Assembly: GCA_033065855.1 (NCBI GenBank)
Contig: JAVXUO010000485.1
Location: forward strand, 1 to 64,000
Direction: 5' to 3'
Source: Escallonia rubra
Lineage: Eukaryota > Streptophyta > Magnoliopsida > Escalloniales > Escalloniaceae
DNA length: 64,000 bases
The translations under genes and the position numbers were made by a program. Below, one piece after another: positions 45,917 through 59,900 of this stretch; the stretch's first letter is position 1; the number at the start of each line of letters is the position of its first letter. Under the pieces are notes generated by a model. The model worked only from the letters and a program-made list of their open reading frames with translations. It did not search any database and was not told the origin of the DNA.

Positions 45917-47048
45917 TAGACCTGGCAAACGGGTAACCCGGCCGGGTACGGGTAATATCCGGTCGGGTACGGATAAATTCGGGTCGGATAAATTTTACCC
46001 GACTTTTTTCGGGTAACTTTTTTAAGAATCCGTACCCTACCCACACGGGTAGGGTATTACCCGCGGGTAAATGACCTATTTTTTTATTAATTTTTATTTT
46101 TTTATAAACAGATTTTCATTACCTTATTTTGCTAATTAATTATTACTCTTTTTCTTTTTGTTTCTTTTCCCTTTGTTTTGCCTTGGTCAATTACAATTTG
46201 CAAGCATCAACTGATTCAACTCCCAGTCCCCAAAGTCCCAAACCCTAACCACAATCCAAAATAATACAATCAAACGTAAACACATACATAATCACAAGCA
46301 TAAAGTTCTCCATCGGCATACCCAAACCCTACCCACAATCCAAAATAAGACAATTAAAAATCAACAAAATACATGATCACATTCACATGCATTAACTAGA
46401 AGATTGACGGCCGTCCGTAGTCGATCTGAGACTGAGAGAGAAGACATCAAAGCGGCGGCAGCAGCGCAGGAAGGTCGCGCCGGCAGCAGAGTACGAAGGT
46501 CGGGGTGGGCGATCGGGGGATAGATCTCGGTGAGGGAGCTCATAGTAGGCGGTCGGGGATAGGTCTCGGTGAGGGAGATAGATCTCGGTGGTTGCGGCGG
46601 AAAAGGATGGGGTGGTGCGGTGGGGGCGCAGAGAAGGAGGGAAGGGTGGGGCGGTTGCGGCGGAGAAGGATGGGGTGGTGGCGCAGAGATGGAGAGAAGG
46701 AAGGGGCGGTTGCGGCGGAGAAGGATGGGGCGGTTGTGGCGCAAATATGGAGATTGGGCTGGGGCGGCTGCAGAGAAGAATGGGGAAAATATGAAGAGGA
46801 GACCAGATGAGAAATGAGAAAGGTTAGGGGATTAGGGCATAACCGCATAAGGAGGATATATATATATATAGTATGAAAATACGGGTAAACCCGGGTAACC
46901 TGTACCCGACCCGGACTGACCCGTAAAATACGGTTCGGTTCGGGTACGGTTATGATTTTCACGGGTAACACATATGTGTACCCGTACCCGGGGTTTTTGA
47001 CCGGTTACGGGTCTACCCGCGGGTACGGGTAGAATTTTGCCAGGTCTA
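45917..47048. mobile_element. 1.13-kb non-autonomous hAT-type element
   Basis: An exact 8-bp target duplication, CTCTTAAC, flanks the element (45909-45916 and 47049-47056). The ends are inverted repeats, TAGACCTGGCAAA and, reverse complemented, the same 13 bases. The subterminal regions are dense in GGGTAC/GTACCC-type motifs in both orientations. An 8-bp duplication with TAG...CTA ends fits the hAT superfamily. The interior has no transposase. It contains AT-rich sequence and a G-rich block (46480-46790) whose minus-strand frames are proline-rich and unrecognised. Confidence 0.9.
46480..46790. repeat. G-rich minisatellite inside the hAT element
   Basis: Repeats of GGTTGCGGCGGAGAAGGATG and GGTGGTGGCGCAGAGATGG-like sequence create long open frames on both strands by composition. 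It may be a captured host fragment, but no protein family is recognised. Confidence 0.7.
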
Positions 47049-47056
47049 CTCTTAAC

Positions 47057-48292
47057 GCCCCGGAACAGCTGTGGCGCGGGCTTCACTATAAATTGTATTC
47101 AGCTGTATAACATAGGACTTCCACTAGCAATTCCCAGTAATGGCACCCCAACCACAACATTAATTTGTGGATCTTTAGGGGGTTTATGGAGGGGGATTTT
47201 TCCTTAGCTATGCAGCCCAAATACTCCCATTTTGGTTTCACCAACTTGTCAGTCATTTATTGACTCCATTCTAAATTCTGGGAGTGGTGGGTTATGGTTC
47301 ACATCTTGGTTCCTAATTGAGGTCTCCTTGAAGTAGCATTCTTGCTTCGCCAAGTTATTTTTTAGGGGAAGGGTCTGATTATATGGATCCCGTCACCCAT
47401 GTGAACCACTTTGCCATGCAATTTCAGAAAAGTTGGAACTACCGTGCCATGAACTTCCGAGTCACAACCTTTACAGCTGTATGTGTATGGACGTCCCTGA
47501 AATAGTAATAGTAGAGAGTGACATTAGCACCAAAAGAAGAGCTTAATAAGGTAAATCTTGAGAAATAACTTATTTTGGTTGGAGCATGCGGGTTGGGTCC
47601 TCTGCATTACTGAATAAATACATGATGTATGTAAAATTGAAGCGTGTGAACACGGAGGTCCCTCAAGTGCAATAGGAAGCTTGCACGTGAGGTGAAATAT
47701 AGAACATGATAGTATTGTGAGGTCCATTCTCTAGCAGTTTAAGTATCAGAACATATGGTAACTTAATTAACTACTGCAAGCTTGCATATCGTCCATTGAG
47801 ATAGAACACTTATGCAAGCGTGACAACCGCTTAAGCTAAGGTTGTAGAGACTCCACTAATCCGCTAAACAATAGCACGTTCAAATTCTGAAAAAATGTTA
47901 TTCTTGTCAAGTCTCACATCGACCATACATGGGGTTTGAGATTGATTCTTATACTGGATGGGATTTTCCTACTCTAAAACATACTTTTGGGCTGGACACC
48001 AGACTTTAACATGGTATTAAAGCAACATGTCCATGATCTTCAAGTTGCTAACTCGTTTTTCAAGCTATGCGTGAGAGTCCGCTTTACTCAGACCGAAGCT
48101 TGGGATCGCCTCACATTTCACGCTTGGCGTGAATGCATGTCTCAAGTCCCACGTCGACCATATATGGGATCACTTCATATTTCACCTATGCTACACTAAT
48201 GCCCACCCAACTCAACTCTCTCTTTCTCACCATTAGGAGGTTTCTAATCGTAAAACTTCAAGCAGCTGCATTCCCCGTAAAACTTTCACGAA
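47057..48292. other. upstream region of the GDPDL gene
   Basis: No gene was recognised. A short direct repeat, CAAGTCTCACATCGACCATA near 47909 and CAAGTCCCACGTCGACCATA near 48141, about 232 bp apart, resembles TCCCACATCG motifs frequent at ends of small plant retroelements. The intervening segment could be a remnant TRIM-like piece in the promoter. Confidence 0.4.
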
Positions 48293-51200
48293 ATGTTGAA
48301 GGTTTGCCTCTTGCTTCTTTTGCTAACGTCTCTGGTTGCTGCTCAGCGTTCCACCAACAGAACCAGATTATGGCAAACGTTACATGGTAATGACTACTCT
48401 TCAGTATCTTTTTCCAGTTTCCATTTTCCCGCAATTTCAAACTGGCGTTCATCTTCTGCTGTCCTGTTTGGTTTCTGTTTATATGTTGGTCATTAGCCGT
48501 TGATTTATCTCTGAAACTTTTTCCAACTGAATAATACTTGTTTCTCAAGCTTCTTTTATCTGTTTGATCTTCTTTATGTCCTTTGATCATATTTACCCCC
48601 CTCTTATAAGAACAGGACTATGACAGATTACACGTTCTACTTCACAAGGAGTGAAGGTGTGTTAGGGTAACTTGTAAGTTCCAAAATGAACTTATTTTGG
48701 TTTCCCTTTGGCAGGAAATGCGCCTTTAGTCATTGCACGCGGTGGATTTTCAGGCCAGTTCCCTGATTCCAGTGACTTTTCCTACAGCATGGCGTTAAAC
48801 ATTAGCATAGACAATCTGATCATTTGGTGTGACGTACAATTAACTAGTGATGGAGCTGGGATTTGCCTTCCAGATCTCAGGCTTGACAACAGTACTAATG
48901 TTGGCGTCGTTTTTAAAAACAAGCAGAAGAAGTACCTTGTCAATGGGGTCCCTATGGAAGGATGGTTTTCTGTCGATTTCTCACTCAGTGAACTAGCTAA
49001 TGTCACCCGTAAGTGGTAGTCGTTTATATCTGTTCATATTGATCTTGATACAGTCAGAGATTCAAATATTGCTGGTACTGCACTCGAGATTTATATGTTA
49101 GCAGTGAAAATATGTCTGCCTCGCTGTCGATCAAGGTGTGGTAGTGCATTGACGCCTTGACAATACTAACAATAAACTTTTTCCCACTCTTGACAGTAAT
49201 TCAAGGAGTTCTTTCACGAATAAATAGATTTGATGAAAGTCAGTTACAAATACTTACGGTCGAAGATGTTTCTCAGAAATATCAACCACCGGGATTATGG
49301 TTGAATATTCAGGTACTCCATCAATCATAAGTTCTTTAAAGATACTCCCACCTGTCCCTGAATTGAGCTCCCTTGACAATTATTTTGGCAGAACCTAGGA
49401 TAATTTGGGATGGATTAAGTAACCTCCTCTAAGTATTTAGTTAACTGTGAACACTTGCCATTGAATCGAGTCCTAGCAAAGAAGTCAAAGGGACTCCTTA
49501 TCACGGATGGAGGGGAGTATATTACTAAAGTCATTAGCAGAGTTTGTACCTTTGCTGCTTGAGCCAACCTTCTTTTGGTGCAAACAATTTTGCAGCATGA
49601 TGCATTCTTCAGCCAGCACAATTTGAGTATGAGAAAATTTGTGGATTATGCATCAAGAAAAGTCAAGGTTGATTACATTTCCTCACCGGAGGTGAACTTC
49701 CTAAGAAGTATATCGACCCAATTCAAACCAAGGAAGACAAAAATTGTCTTCAGATTTCTAGGACGGGACGACATTGAGCCTTCAACTAACCAAACTTATG
49801 GTTTGCTCTTAAAGAAACTGACATTTATCAAATCATTTGCTTCTGGAATTCTAGTTCCCAAGTCTTACATATGGCCTGTGGACGGAAGTCTGTATTTACA
49901 ACCACATACCTCTGTCGCTTTGGATGCTCATAAAGAAGGTCTAGAAGTTTTTGCGTCGGATTTTGCAAATGACGTACCGTTTGCATATAATTTCAGTTAT
50001 GATCCTGTAGCCGAGTGTCTGTTCTTTATTGATAACGGCAACTTCTCAGTAGATGGTGTGCTTTCAGACTTCCCAGTGACTCCGTCATTGGCAATAGGTT
50101 AGTTATCCAATCATTTCTCTGTTCATTGATGTCTACGTTGAGCAGCTATGTATACCTTCTTCAATTTCTTCATGTTCATACTTGCTGTTATATCTTATAT
50201 GACTAATTAAGAATTCTTTTTTCGAAATTCTTATATCCTTCGAACACTGTAGATTGCTTCTCTCATTTGGATGGAGATGGTTCTGCAGATGGTATATACT
50301 TTCAACAGTGTAGACTGCTTCTCTCCTTCAGCCCTTCCTTTCTTTGAAGTGTTTTAGTTATTATCACCAAAGTTTGTCTTGCTTGAGATGCATTAATTGA
50401 CGCACCATTTTAGCTGCAATAAGGTCCCTCACATCTTATTCTCTGTTCTAGCTTCAGCAAAGCCTTTGGTTATCTCGCGTGAAGGAGCAAGTGGAGACTA
50501 TCCTGGTTGTACTGATTTGGCCTATGCAAAAGCCATTTTAGATGGTGTAGATATTCTTGATTGTCCTGTTAAATGACAAAAGATGGAATACCATTTTGCT
50601 TAGCCTCTATAAACCTAATGGATGGAACGACAGTTGCTCAATCACTCTTTAGCAACCTTACTACAACCATTCCTGAACTCCAGGCTGACAATGGAATTTT
50701 TAGCTTCAGCCTGACATGGAGCCAGATTCAGAGCTTGAAACGTAAGTTGAACCAGTTCTTAGTTTCTATTTCCTTGTTATTTAATAAGTGTCCCTCTCTA
50801 AGCCTGTCCTGCTTCAGTTTTGGGGAAAGAGTAAAAAAGGGGAAAAAGTGTGAGTTTGCCAAAAAGATGAGTTCATCTGTTATTTTTTTCTTTTTACCTG
50901 CGAATGTCAGGACTTCAGTCAAGTTCTTAAATTGCAACTTTTCCTAGAGGTTCATGTTTCTTTCGCAAAAGACCCTAAGCTTGGATTTTCTATGTATTAT
51001 CTCTTAAATTCAATTCAGACAATGCAATTTCCGCCTCTGCATATACGAACTAATGTACTTCTTTGAACTACATAGAGCCCTGAATCAATTGGGGATTGGC
51101 TGCAAATTGAAGACTTGCATTCTTAAACGGAGTTGTCAATATGCTGGGAGTTAATATATGTCAGTTGTCCTTACTAGAATTGAGTATCAAAAGAGGCATG

Positions 51201-53420
51201 TTGTAGGAAAACACAGTTGTAATGGCATTTGTGAGGGGATTCTTCTTTTTGTATTATGTTTTTCTTCTCATTCCAGTTTCGAATTTGTTTTAGCTTACAT
51301 GTCGTTGCTACTGATGTCTGGCATATCCCTTTTTAGTTTCCACAAATAAAGCATTTTTCCTATGTTCCTTAATCATGACAAGTTGTTTGATATTCCTGCC
51401 TTCGTTCATGATTCCCTATCTTTTAGCGGCCATATCAAACCCGGAGATGGAGTACAGCTTGTTTCGGAACCCTAAATTCAGATATTCTGGAAAGCTTCTG
51501 ACACTTTCAGAGTTTTTGGCCTTAGCAAATAATGCCACTTCTGTTTCAGGTGTCTTGATCGGCATAGAGGTGCGTTTATATTGGCTAACATCTTTGCACA
51601 CTTTTCTGTGTGGATGGTTTCCATGTTACATGTCGAGCACTCTGCATTAAGGTCCAGTTTCGGGGAGAAATGAGTCAATCAGTTACCGCTGAGGTGCAGA
51701 ACCACTATAGTTTTAGAACAAAAAAGATCTTTGCTGATACTTTGGCTTTGTACCTAAATTAGGGAGGCCACAAGTCCACAACAGAAGAAGAACAAGAGAC
51801 GGAAAACAATGCTTTTTTTCTGATATGTTAGAAACCATTAATAGAGGTTTTTCCAACCCAATGCAAAGCTGAAATATCCTTTTATCTGATTATGTCATGT
51901 ATTTTAGAAAGACTGAAACGTCTTTCTCCATGATATACGTTACCTTTAAGGGAATGGAATCCTTCATCTTATGCATCCTGAGATACCAAATAGAAAGGCC
52001 TTATGGGTCGTTACCCTTCACAAATTGAATTCAATGACCGTGAATTTGACTCTGAGATCAAGAGTGTGTGTGGCTGCCAAAACCTCCCTGGGATCAACAG
52101 TGCATGTGCATGTAGTTGCCAGTCTTGTACACCAGCTCGTCTACATTGTTTAAGTTGTCAAGGTTTCAGCACAATGTAGAATGACATACTATTCTTAGTG
52201 CGACATAAAAAGGTTTCTTGATGTTGAGAAAGTTGTTTCGGAGCATAGCAATATTAATCTGGCAAATAGTCTTTGAGGAAGAGCACATAAGAAGGGGCAA
52301 AAAAGGATTAAATTTGTGGAGGCATGAACTTCTAGCTCTTGCACTTCTTGCAGCATCAGCCGGACACCGATATCCCTTACAGAAGTTGCATGTTTCTCTT
52401 TTCAGAATGCATCCTACCTAGCAGAAAAGCAGGGATTAAGCGTAACTGATGCAGTTCTCGATGCCTTAAGCAGAGCAGGTTACAGTAATGAGACAGACAA
52501 AAGAGCAATGATTTTGTCTTCAAACAGCTCTGTTCTGAAAAATATAAAGAAGAGAAGCAATTATGAGCTTGTCTACGAGGTCGATGAGAACATCCGTGAT
52601 GCCCAGAACTCAGCCGTTATGGACATAAAGGAATTTGCACATTCTGTGGTCATGAACAAGGACTCCATCTTTCCTAGAAATGCGGCTTACCTCACTGGTG
52701 CTACAGATGTCGTGCCAAAGCTGCAGGCGTCTAATCTTTCAGTCTATGTTCAACTTTTCAGCAACGAGATACAATCTCAAGCGTGGGATTTCTTCTCTGA
52801 TCCTTACCTGGAGATAAACACATTTGTTGAGCGAGCTCAAGTAAATGGTGTCATTACTGACTTTCCTGCGACAGCCACTAGATATAGACGTGAGTTTTTC
52901 TATCATCGAGTGTAGTATATGTTATGATTAGCATTTCTTGGACAGAATTTGACTCTTCACAATTCTATGTAACCATCATTCACCCCTAAAAACATCCTTT
53001 CGTATGGCTAATGGTTACAACTTATGTGCTGTTATCTTAGTTGGACTCTATCTTTCATTGGCATGGTGTGATTTATTCGCTTTTGCTAATGTATCTGGAT
53101 ATCTGGTGGTTTTTGCAGGGAATCGATGTTTACGCTTGGGCGACAAAACACCACCTTACATGAACCCTGTTGAGCCTGGTTCCCTCTTGCAATATATTTA
53201 TCCTCAGCCACCAGCCGAGGCTCCCAATCCGGTGTTAACTGATTCTGACGTAATTGAGCCACCTCTGCCATCTGTGGTAAAACCCTCGACTAATGGCACT
53301 GATAATAATGGTCCTGCAGCGGCAGCTCCAACACCACCTAATGGACAGCATAAAGTAGTCCTGCACATTTTCCTGTCTACTCTAGCTATACTGCTCTCCA
53401 CTCTTCAGCCCCTCCTTTAG
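48293..53420 (+). pseudogene. GDPDL: SHV3-like glycerophosphodiester phosphodiesterase-like (GDPDL) gene with one frameshift
   Basis: Nine exons are inferred: 48293-48386, 48715-49008, 49197-49312, 49596-50097, 50253-50291, 50452-50741, 51427-51569, 52406-52889 and 53119-53420. The product would have a signal peptide (MLKVCLLLLLLTSLVAAQ), two tandem GDPD-like domains ([35 protein letters not shown]), and a C-terminal hydrophobic tail (HIFLSTLAILLSTLQ) typical of GPI anchoring. SHV3/GDPDL proteins act at the cell wall in cellulose organisation and root-hair growth. The canonical GDPD His-Arg-Gly motif is not present in either domain, as is common in this family. The exons sum to 2264 nt, one short of a multiple of three. 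A base is missing at about 50570-50573, creating TGA at 50574-50576 after 389 codons. It may be a real lesion or a sequence error. Confidence 0.85.
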
Positions 53421-53498
53421 CAGCCCGTGGTAGGTCTATCACGTAGTTTTGCATCATGATGCTAAAATCTATGGAAGTCCGACGTTTCTGAAAAGCTA

Positions 53499-53504
53499 AA
53501 TAAA
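53499..53504 (+). terminator. candidate polyadenylation signal of the GDPDL gene
   Basis: AATAAA lies about 80 nt after the stop codon at 53420, a plausible position for 3'-end formation. Confidence 0.5.
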
Positions 53505-56500
53505 GTTTGCACAACACTCATCCTGAGTAGAGAGGATTCAGCACCTTACATATAAATCCACACCTTTTCGCTTGTAAAACTCGTTGTGGCTACTGTATAT
53601 TTTAGCCGCTAAAGAGATTCGTACAAGCATATGGAGGAACTAACTGAAAACAAACAGAGAATTAGTAGCATAAAATGGCCTTACAAGTGTCTTAACTAAG
53701 TACATCGATCACAAGTTAATCTTCATGCAATCCTTCTCAGAAGAATTAACATCAACACTGAAGCTGTTCAAAACTTGGTCAAGTTCTGCCCAAATGGTAT
53801 GCACACAAGTCGTACTTCTTCATAAGTTCCTTGCATTTCCCTCGTGAACCTTAAACTGCTTGAAAGAAGCCTGCTTTTCCTAATTATGTCTTAGAGGACC
53901 TTAAAAATACGAATCATCAAGCCTTTCAGATCATCGTTGCCCTTAGGATCGTAAAACATAATGATCCACACTGGTTTCATTGTAATATACATCTATCGGC
54001 TATTTTCAGAATTACATTTGAGTAACAAACTGTTCACAATGGCTACCAAACTGCCTCTAATTGCTTGTTTCTTATGGAATTTTAACGTTCAATAGCTGAT
54101 TGAGCTTTTATGAACTAATGCTGCTAAAAGCTTGTCAAGGCGTCATTAAGATGTTTCGATTACTTTTAGCAATACAAACCTGTCGGTTGAATACAGCGTC
54201 GGGATTTATTAAAAAAAATGAAGACATTAAGAATTGATTTACAAAATAGGTGAAACTTGAAAATGAAATGAGCAATGCAGGTAACCACCCTTAAACTTGG
54301 TCGAAAAGTACGAATGCTTTGTTTCTTTCACTGTTCCGTGGCATGAAATAAAGCTAACAATCGAAGAACCTTCAATGTCACTGGTTCTTCACAGCGTGTT
54401 TTCGTTATCGTCGATATCGTTTGGAGGTAAATGCAGGAAAAAGGAAAGGTCAGTCATAAAAATCCATTAGCAGCATATTGCAGCAAAGATTACATGCCAA
54501 TATGCCATGAACGTAGAAAAAGAAGGACAAACACGCTGAATGGGTTTTTTTTAGCTCAGTCATTTTACATGAGTTACTCAAAATGCATGTCCCGACCTTC
54601 CGAAACTAACATTCATGAGATTTGCGTTGCTATCTTCCATATTTAGCTCGTAGTCAAGCAACCTTTTTCCGGTGTATGAAAATGTCTACATCGACCCAAC
54701 ATTTTGAAGATTGAGGTATTGGAGCAGATTAAAATACGAGAAAACTTGAATATTTGAATGCAATGCATGTTCAGAACCGTAATGTAACGGCAGATTGTGG
54801 CACAAACAATTATGCATTACAACGATCACCTTTTCACAAATCCCTTTTTCACTCGTCCCATTTTTGTTTCCACACTCTTCGTGCCCTCCCTAGCATATCT
54901 AGTCTCTCCCTTTTTGTCATCTATCTTGTTTGTTCTTGTTCTTCAATCTTACATGTACTTATGGCTTTTCACGTGTTAGACCTTATTACTCCTTAATTTC
55001 AAACAGTGTGACAGTAATACTTGTGAACATCTAAAAGCTCCCCAAAATAGGTAAAAATCATAGCCGCCATAGCATCATAGAAATCTCACACCCGATGGCT
55101 TTGTGACTTGGGCTTCATACGGTACTTTGTTGCATAAGATGACATTGTAACTTGACCTTTATACGCCACTTTGTTTTCAAAGTCACCACTATCATATATA
55201 TCACCGTCAGTGTCGTGGCAGCCACTATGTTATTGTTACCATTACCGTCACCACACCCGACCACAAATTTTCACAACTATTCCATATATCACCCTACATT
55301 ACCAATCACAACACCTCAAACCACTTCTTTTGCAAAATTACGTTGCGGCCTCAAGTGAAAAAGTAAATTGGCTTAGTCAAGAAGCATATTATATCAATTT
55401 TACTAGACAAACCTCCTCTGGTAACAACCTCCGGTCATGCTATATAAAGATCTACAATGTTATTCACAATCCACAAACTGAATTCTACTACTAAAAGACT
55501 TTAGAGTAAATTTCCAGAACAAATGTGTGTTTGTTGGTAGCGTTCTGAGTTATAAATTATAAGCAGAGTACAACCCTCCTAACGCCAAATAAGCTACATT
55601 TCAAAAGTACCTCAAAAGGTGTGTTTCAGCTTATGCATTTTAAGCTTTTAGACTATCCTTCATTCTTTACTTTTGCCACGTGTCCTGATGCTTTCTCTTC
55701 CTTTTTTCTTTCATATCATCATTTCACTTTTTTCATCTGATCAGAAGTCGAAGTTGGATGAATCAGGCCTGGTTGTATTCAACTCGAAATATTCATTTAA
55801 GATACATGAAGAATGTATTTAGGTACTTCTTGTGTCATTGAATTCAGTAGACAATGTAGTTTGTATATATGTATGCCTATAAGTAAAAGCTTGTTTGATA
55901 TTTTTGTCATTTCAAGTTTGAAAAATCTGTTTTCATAAGTGGTAGCAAACAATAAACAAAAATGTTTCTATAAGCTTGTAGGATACTTTTGTAGCAAAAC
56001 TAACAATAGTGTCAGAATTGGTCAGCAATTCTAAGGACGTTCGTGTAACGGAAACCAAAACTAGAAGAGAGTATAGTGCCATTTTGGAAACAATAGGGAT
56101 ATCTATAGTCTTATTTACTTCTAGAATGTGAGTCTAGTTGATCACTTTCTTTTTATGAAAAAAACTCCATGAATAAAATTTGCAATTTGGATAATTACAA
56201 AAGTGAGCAATCATTTGCCTTAATGCTAAATAAAGGAAATCTGAAAACAACATATATAGAAATAACAAGAGGTTGTGGCTACAAACATTTCAAAATAGCC
56301 CATCGGTCAACTTATTGTCCGGAATAACGAGTCCAAGTAAGAGTTAATGAGTGTCAGTGTGATGATATATTTGCTCTTGTGATTCTCTTTACCTCTAATA
56401 GTGCCTCCTAGGGATATATCTTAGGTGACATATTGTGTTTGTTTTACGAGAAGAATGCGCGCTCAACTCGGGAGTTCAAATTGAGATTGATTGCCGTTCA

Positions 56501-56700
56501 AAATTGTGACTTGAGTTGGTCAAAGTTGCAGCTTGCATTTTCGCCCTTCTTCCACTTCTTCTCGCCCTTCCTTTAAGAAGAAGTGATGTGACTTCACAAG
56601 TAAGGATTTCAATCGATTGACGGTTGCAAGTGGAATCCAAAAAACAAAAACTCTGTTTCGGGCTACACTCCACCTAGATCACCGTCTCAACAAGCTGCTG
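53505..56700. other. intergenic sequence without recognised genes
   Basis: Both strands were read; only short, low-complexity frames are present. No element end with a target duplication was found. Confidence 0.5.
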
Positions 56701-56839
56701 CTGTCACCGACACTATTGTCTCTTGCCTTCTTCTTCTACCTTTACTATGTAACTTACTATAGATGAACTGACAGTTGTTTCTAATTATCTCATTCCCCAA
56801 ACGGGTAACTCTAGTTGTATTTCTGCTTCATCATTTCCT

Positions 56840-59800
56840 AGTTCTTCTGCCTATTATGAAGCCTCAAGTAGTAAATCTTGGTTATTAAATTCTATTTTTT
56901 GCATTCATACGGCATCAGATTCCACTTTTTCTCTCATAAAATTTCTAGTTTCTCAATACCTCCTATACATACTATTGATGGTACTGCCTTACACAACACA
57001 CATATTGGAGACATTTCCACACCTTTTCTTTCCTATTTTCATACTTTTCTTATTCCTTCATTGGCTCATAACCTTGTCTCTTTGGGTCAACTTGTTGATC
57101 ATGGCTGCACCATTCACCTTCTTACTACATTGTGCAAGACATGCGGATTAGGAAGGTAGTCGGGATAGGGTGTAAAATGGATCGTCTTTTTGTGATGGAT
57201 CATCTCAATCTACCATCCACCCCTGTTGCTGCTACTTCTACCTTTTCCAAAGCTCTTCAACTTTGGCACCCTCACTTAGATCATGCTTCCTTATATAGGC
57301 TTTATCCACTTGTTTCCAGTGGACAGTTTGGGTCTATTTTTGTGTCTGATTATCATTGTTTACCATGTCAACTTAGTAAGCACTCAAAATTGCCTTTCAT
57401 TAATAGTGATTCGAGAGCAAGTCAAATAATTGATTTAGTTCATTATGATGTATAGGGTCCATCTCTCCGGTTCTAACTAAGGGTGGATCTCATTATTATG
57501 TAACCTTTATTGATGATCATTCCCGATTTACTTGGATCTAGCTTTTGAAAAATCGCTCCGAAGATTTGATTGTTTATTTTACTTTTGCTAAAATGGTTCA
57601 CACTCAGTTCTCGCGTACCATAAAAAAATTTTGTTCAACACCGTGGAATATACCTCTACCCCTTTCTTATCCTTACTTGATCAAGAGGGTACAATTGCTC
57701 AAACTTATTGTCCTAGCACATCTGAACAAAATGGTAGAGCTAGACGTAAACATATACATATTATGTAGGCAGCAAATACATTGTTGCGCTCTGCATCTCT
57801 TCCTAAGTCCTTCTGGGGTGAAGCTATACTCACTGCAGTCTACCCTACCAATAGCACACCTTCTGTTGTCATAGGCAATATGTCTCCCTATGAGTGCTTT
57901 CATGGTGTCAGTCTCAATTATCGCCTTCTCAAAGTCTTTGGTTGTGTTTGTTTTGTTAAACTTCATCCCCATGAGCATTGCAAGGTTATGGCATAAAACA
58001 GAAAGGGTATATCTGCTATCATCCGATATCTCAGCGGATACACATTGCTCATCATGTTACCTTTTGGGAAGATACATTCTTCATACATATGTCTTCTCTT
58101 GATACTCCCAATAGCACTTCCTCACATGAGATTCCAGCATGCTCCATAGACCTATTCCCTGATACTACAACATCTTTGCCTGCACATGCGTCTGGTAATG
58201 CTATTGATCCACTTGTTCCTGGTCCTTTCCCTCCACGTCGGTGTCTGACACTGCTCCACCAACTCCTCCTCAGGCCCCTCAGGTTCGTACAACTTCTGGT
58301 AGGTTAATTAGTTCAACATAATGTTTGTTTAAGAGATTATGATCACTCTGTTTCTCTATCTACTCTTCATGAACCTACTACCTATATAGAAGCTTCTAAG
58401 AACCCTCTATGGCAGAAGGCTATGAATGATGAATTAGATGCACTCACTAAGAATCATACGTGGGATTTAGTTGATCTATCTCTAGATAAATTTGTTGTAC
58501 GTTGCAAGTGGGTGTACAAGATCAAGACGCATGTCAATGGTGGCATTGATCGTTACAAAGCTCAGCTGCTAGCAAAAGGAGGAATATGGCACCGATTATG
58601 AGGAGACCTTTGCTCATGTTGCTCGTCTTACATCCGTATGAGCTCTCATTGCAGTTGCCTCTGCTTGCCATTGGTCTCTATTTAAGATGGACGCCAAAAA
58701 TACTTTCTTTAATGGGAGCTCACTAAGGAAGTATACATGAAACCTCGGTTTGGTTATCCTCATCGTCCACGCTAGGTGTGCCATCTAAGAAAAGCTCTTT
58801 ATGAGCTCAAGCAAGCTCCCAGGGCTTGGTTCTCTAAGTTCAATTATGTCCTCACAACTTGGATTCACTTCCAGTGCCTATGCTTTCTACTCTATTTTGT
58901 CGACAGCCTGACTCGGGCTTGTTCTTACTACTATTGTATGTTGATGACATGATCATTACGGGCGATGATCTTTCAGGCATTCATCCCCTTAAAATCTCTC
59001 TCATTCAATAGTTTGAGATGAAGGATCTTGGTGATCTTCGAAACTTTCTTGGTCTTTAGGTCACCTCTCATCACACCGGATATTTTCTTTCTCATATCAA
59101 GTATGCTTCCGATTTAGTCGCTAAGTCTGGCATCTCCTCTAGTGATACTGTTATGTCCCTTATGGAGGAAAACTGGGATCATAGTACATTGACCGGTGAA
59201 CCTCTTTCGGATCCTACCTATTATAGACAACAAGTTAGAAGCCTGATTTATCTCACTATTACTTGACCATATATTACTTATGCAGTTCATGGGGTTAGCC
59301 AGTTCATGACCGCTCCCTCCACCGTTCACTTGGTTGGGGTTCTTCGTATTCTGTGATATTTACAGGGTACTCTATCTCATGGCTTGCACTATCCGTCCGA
59401 ATCCTCGCTACAGCTCACTGCCTTCTTTGATGCAGACTGGGGACATGATCTTGTCAATCATCGCTTCACTACAAATTTTTATTTATTTCTAGGTAATTAT
59501 CTCATCTTATGTCGTAGCAAGAAGCAGTCTATTGTCCCTCGCTCCAGCACTAAGTCTAAAATCACGCTATTTCTGACACTACTGTTGAGTTAGTTTGGTT
59601 GCGATGGCTACTTGGAGACATGGGTGTCCCTTTTGACTATACTACTCCTATTCATAGTGACAGTCAGAGGGCTATCTAGATCACTCGCAATGATGTTTTT
59701 CACGAAAGGACAAAACACATTGAGATTGATTGTCATTCTACTCGTACACATCTCACTCATAGTATCCTTGAGCTCATTCATGTATCTTCCTCAGATCAAC

Positions 59801-59840
59801 TTGCAGATATCTTCACGAAGTCCTCCTCCGTAAAGAACTT
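56840..59840 (+). pseudogene. copia polyprotein remnant
   Basis: Recognisable blocks in several frames: protease-proximal SSKSWLLNS and DGTALHNTHIGDIST (about 56870-57015); GAG-pre-integrase LWHPHLDHASLYRL (about 57260-57300); integrase core YYVTFIDDHSRFTW (about 57490-57540); reverse transcriptase start NPLWQKAMNDELDAL (about 58400); the RT active-site block YVDDMIITGDD (58937 onward); and RNase H FFDADWGHD (about 59425). Many stops and frameshifts separate the blocks, so the element cannot encode a working polyprotein. Confidence 0.85.
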
Positions 59841-59900
59841 CTTACATTTCATTTCCAAACTCAACCTAGTCTCGGTCGGCTACCTTGAGTTTGAGAGGGG

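Noticed and set aside
46361..46971. Proline-rich minus-strand frames inside the hAT element
   Set aside because: They arise from a G-rich minisatellite, no domain is recognisable, and alternative frames are equally open.
48258..48590. Minus-strand frame over the GDPDL first exon
   Set aside because: The plus strand encodes a clear signal peptide joined to the GDPDL exons, so this is a shadow.
55152..55494. Two overlapping short frames between the GDPDL gene and the copia element
   Set aside because: No domain, codon pattern or splice context supports a gene.
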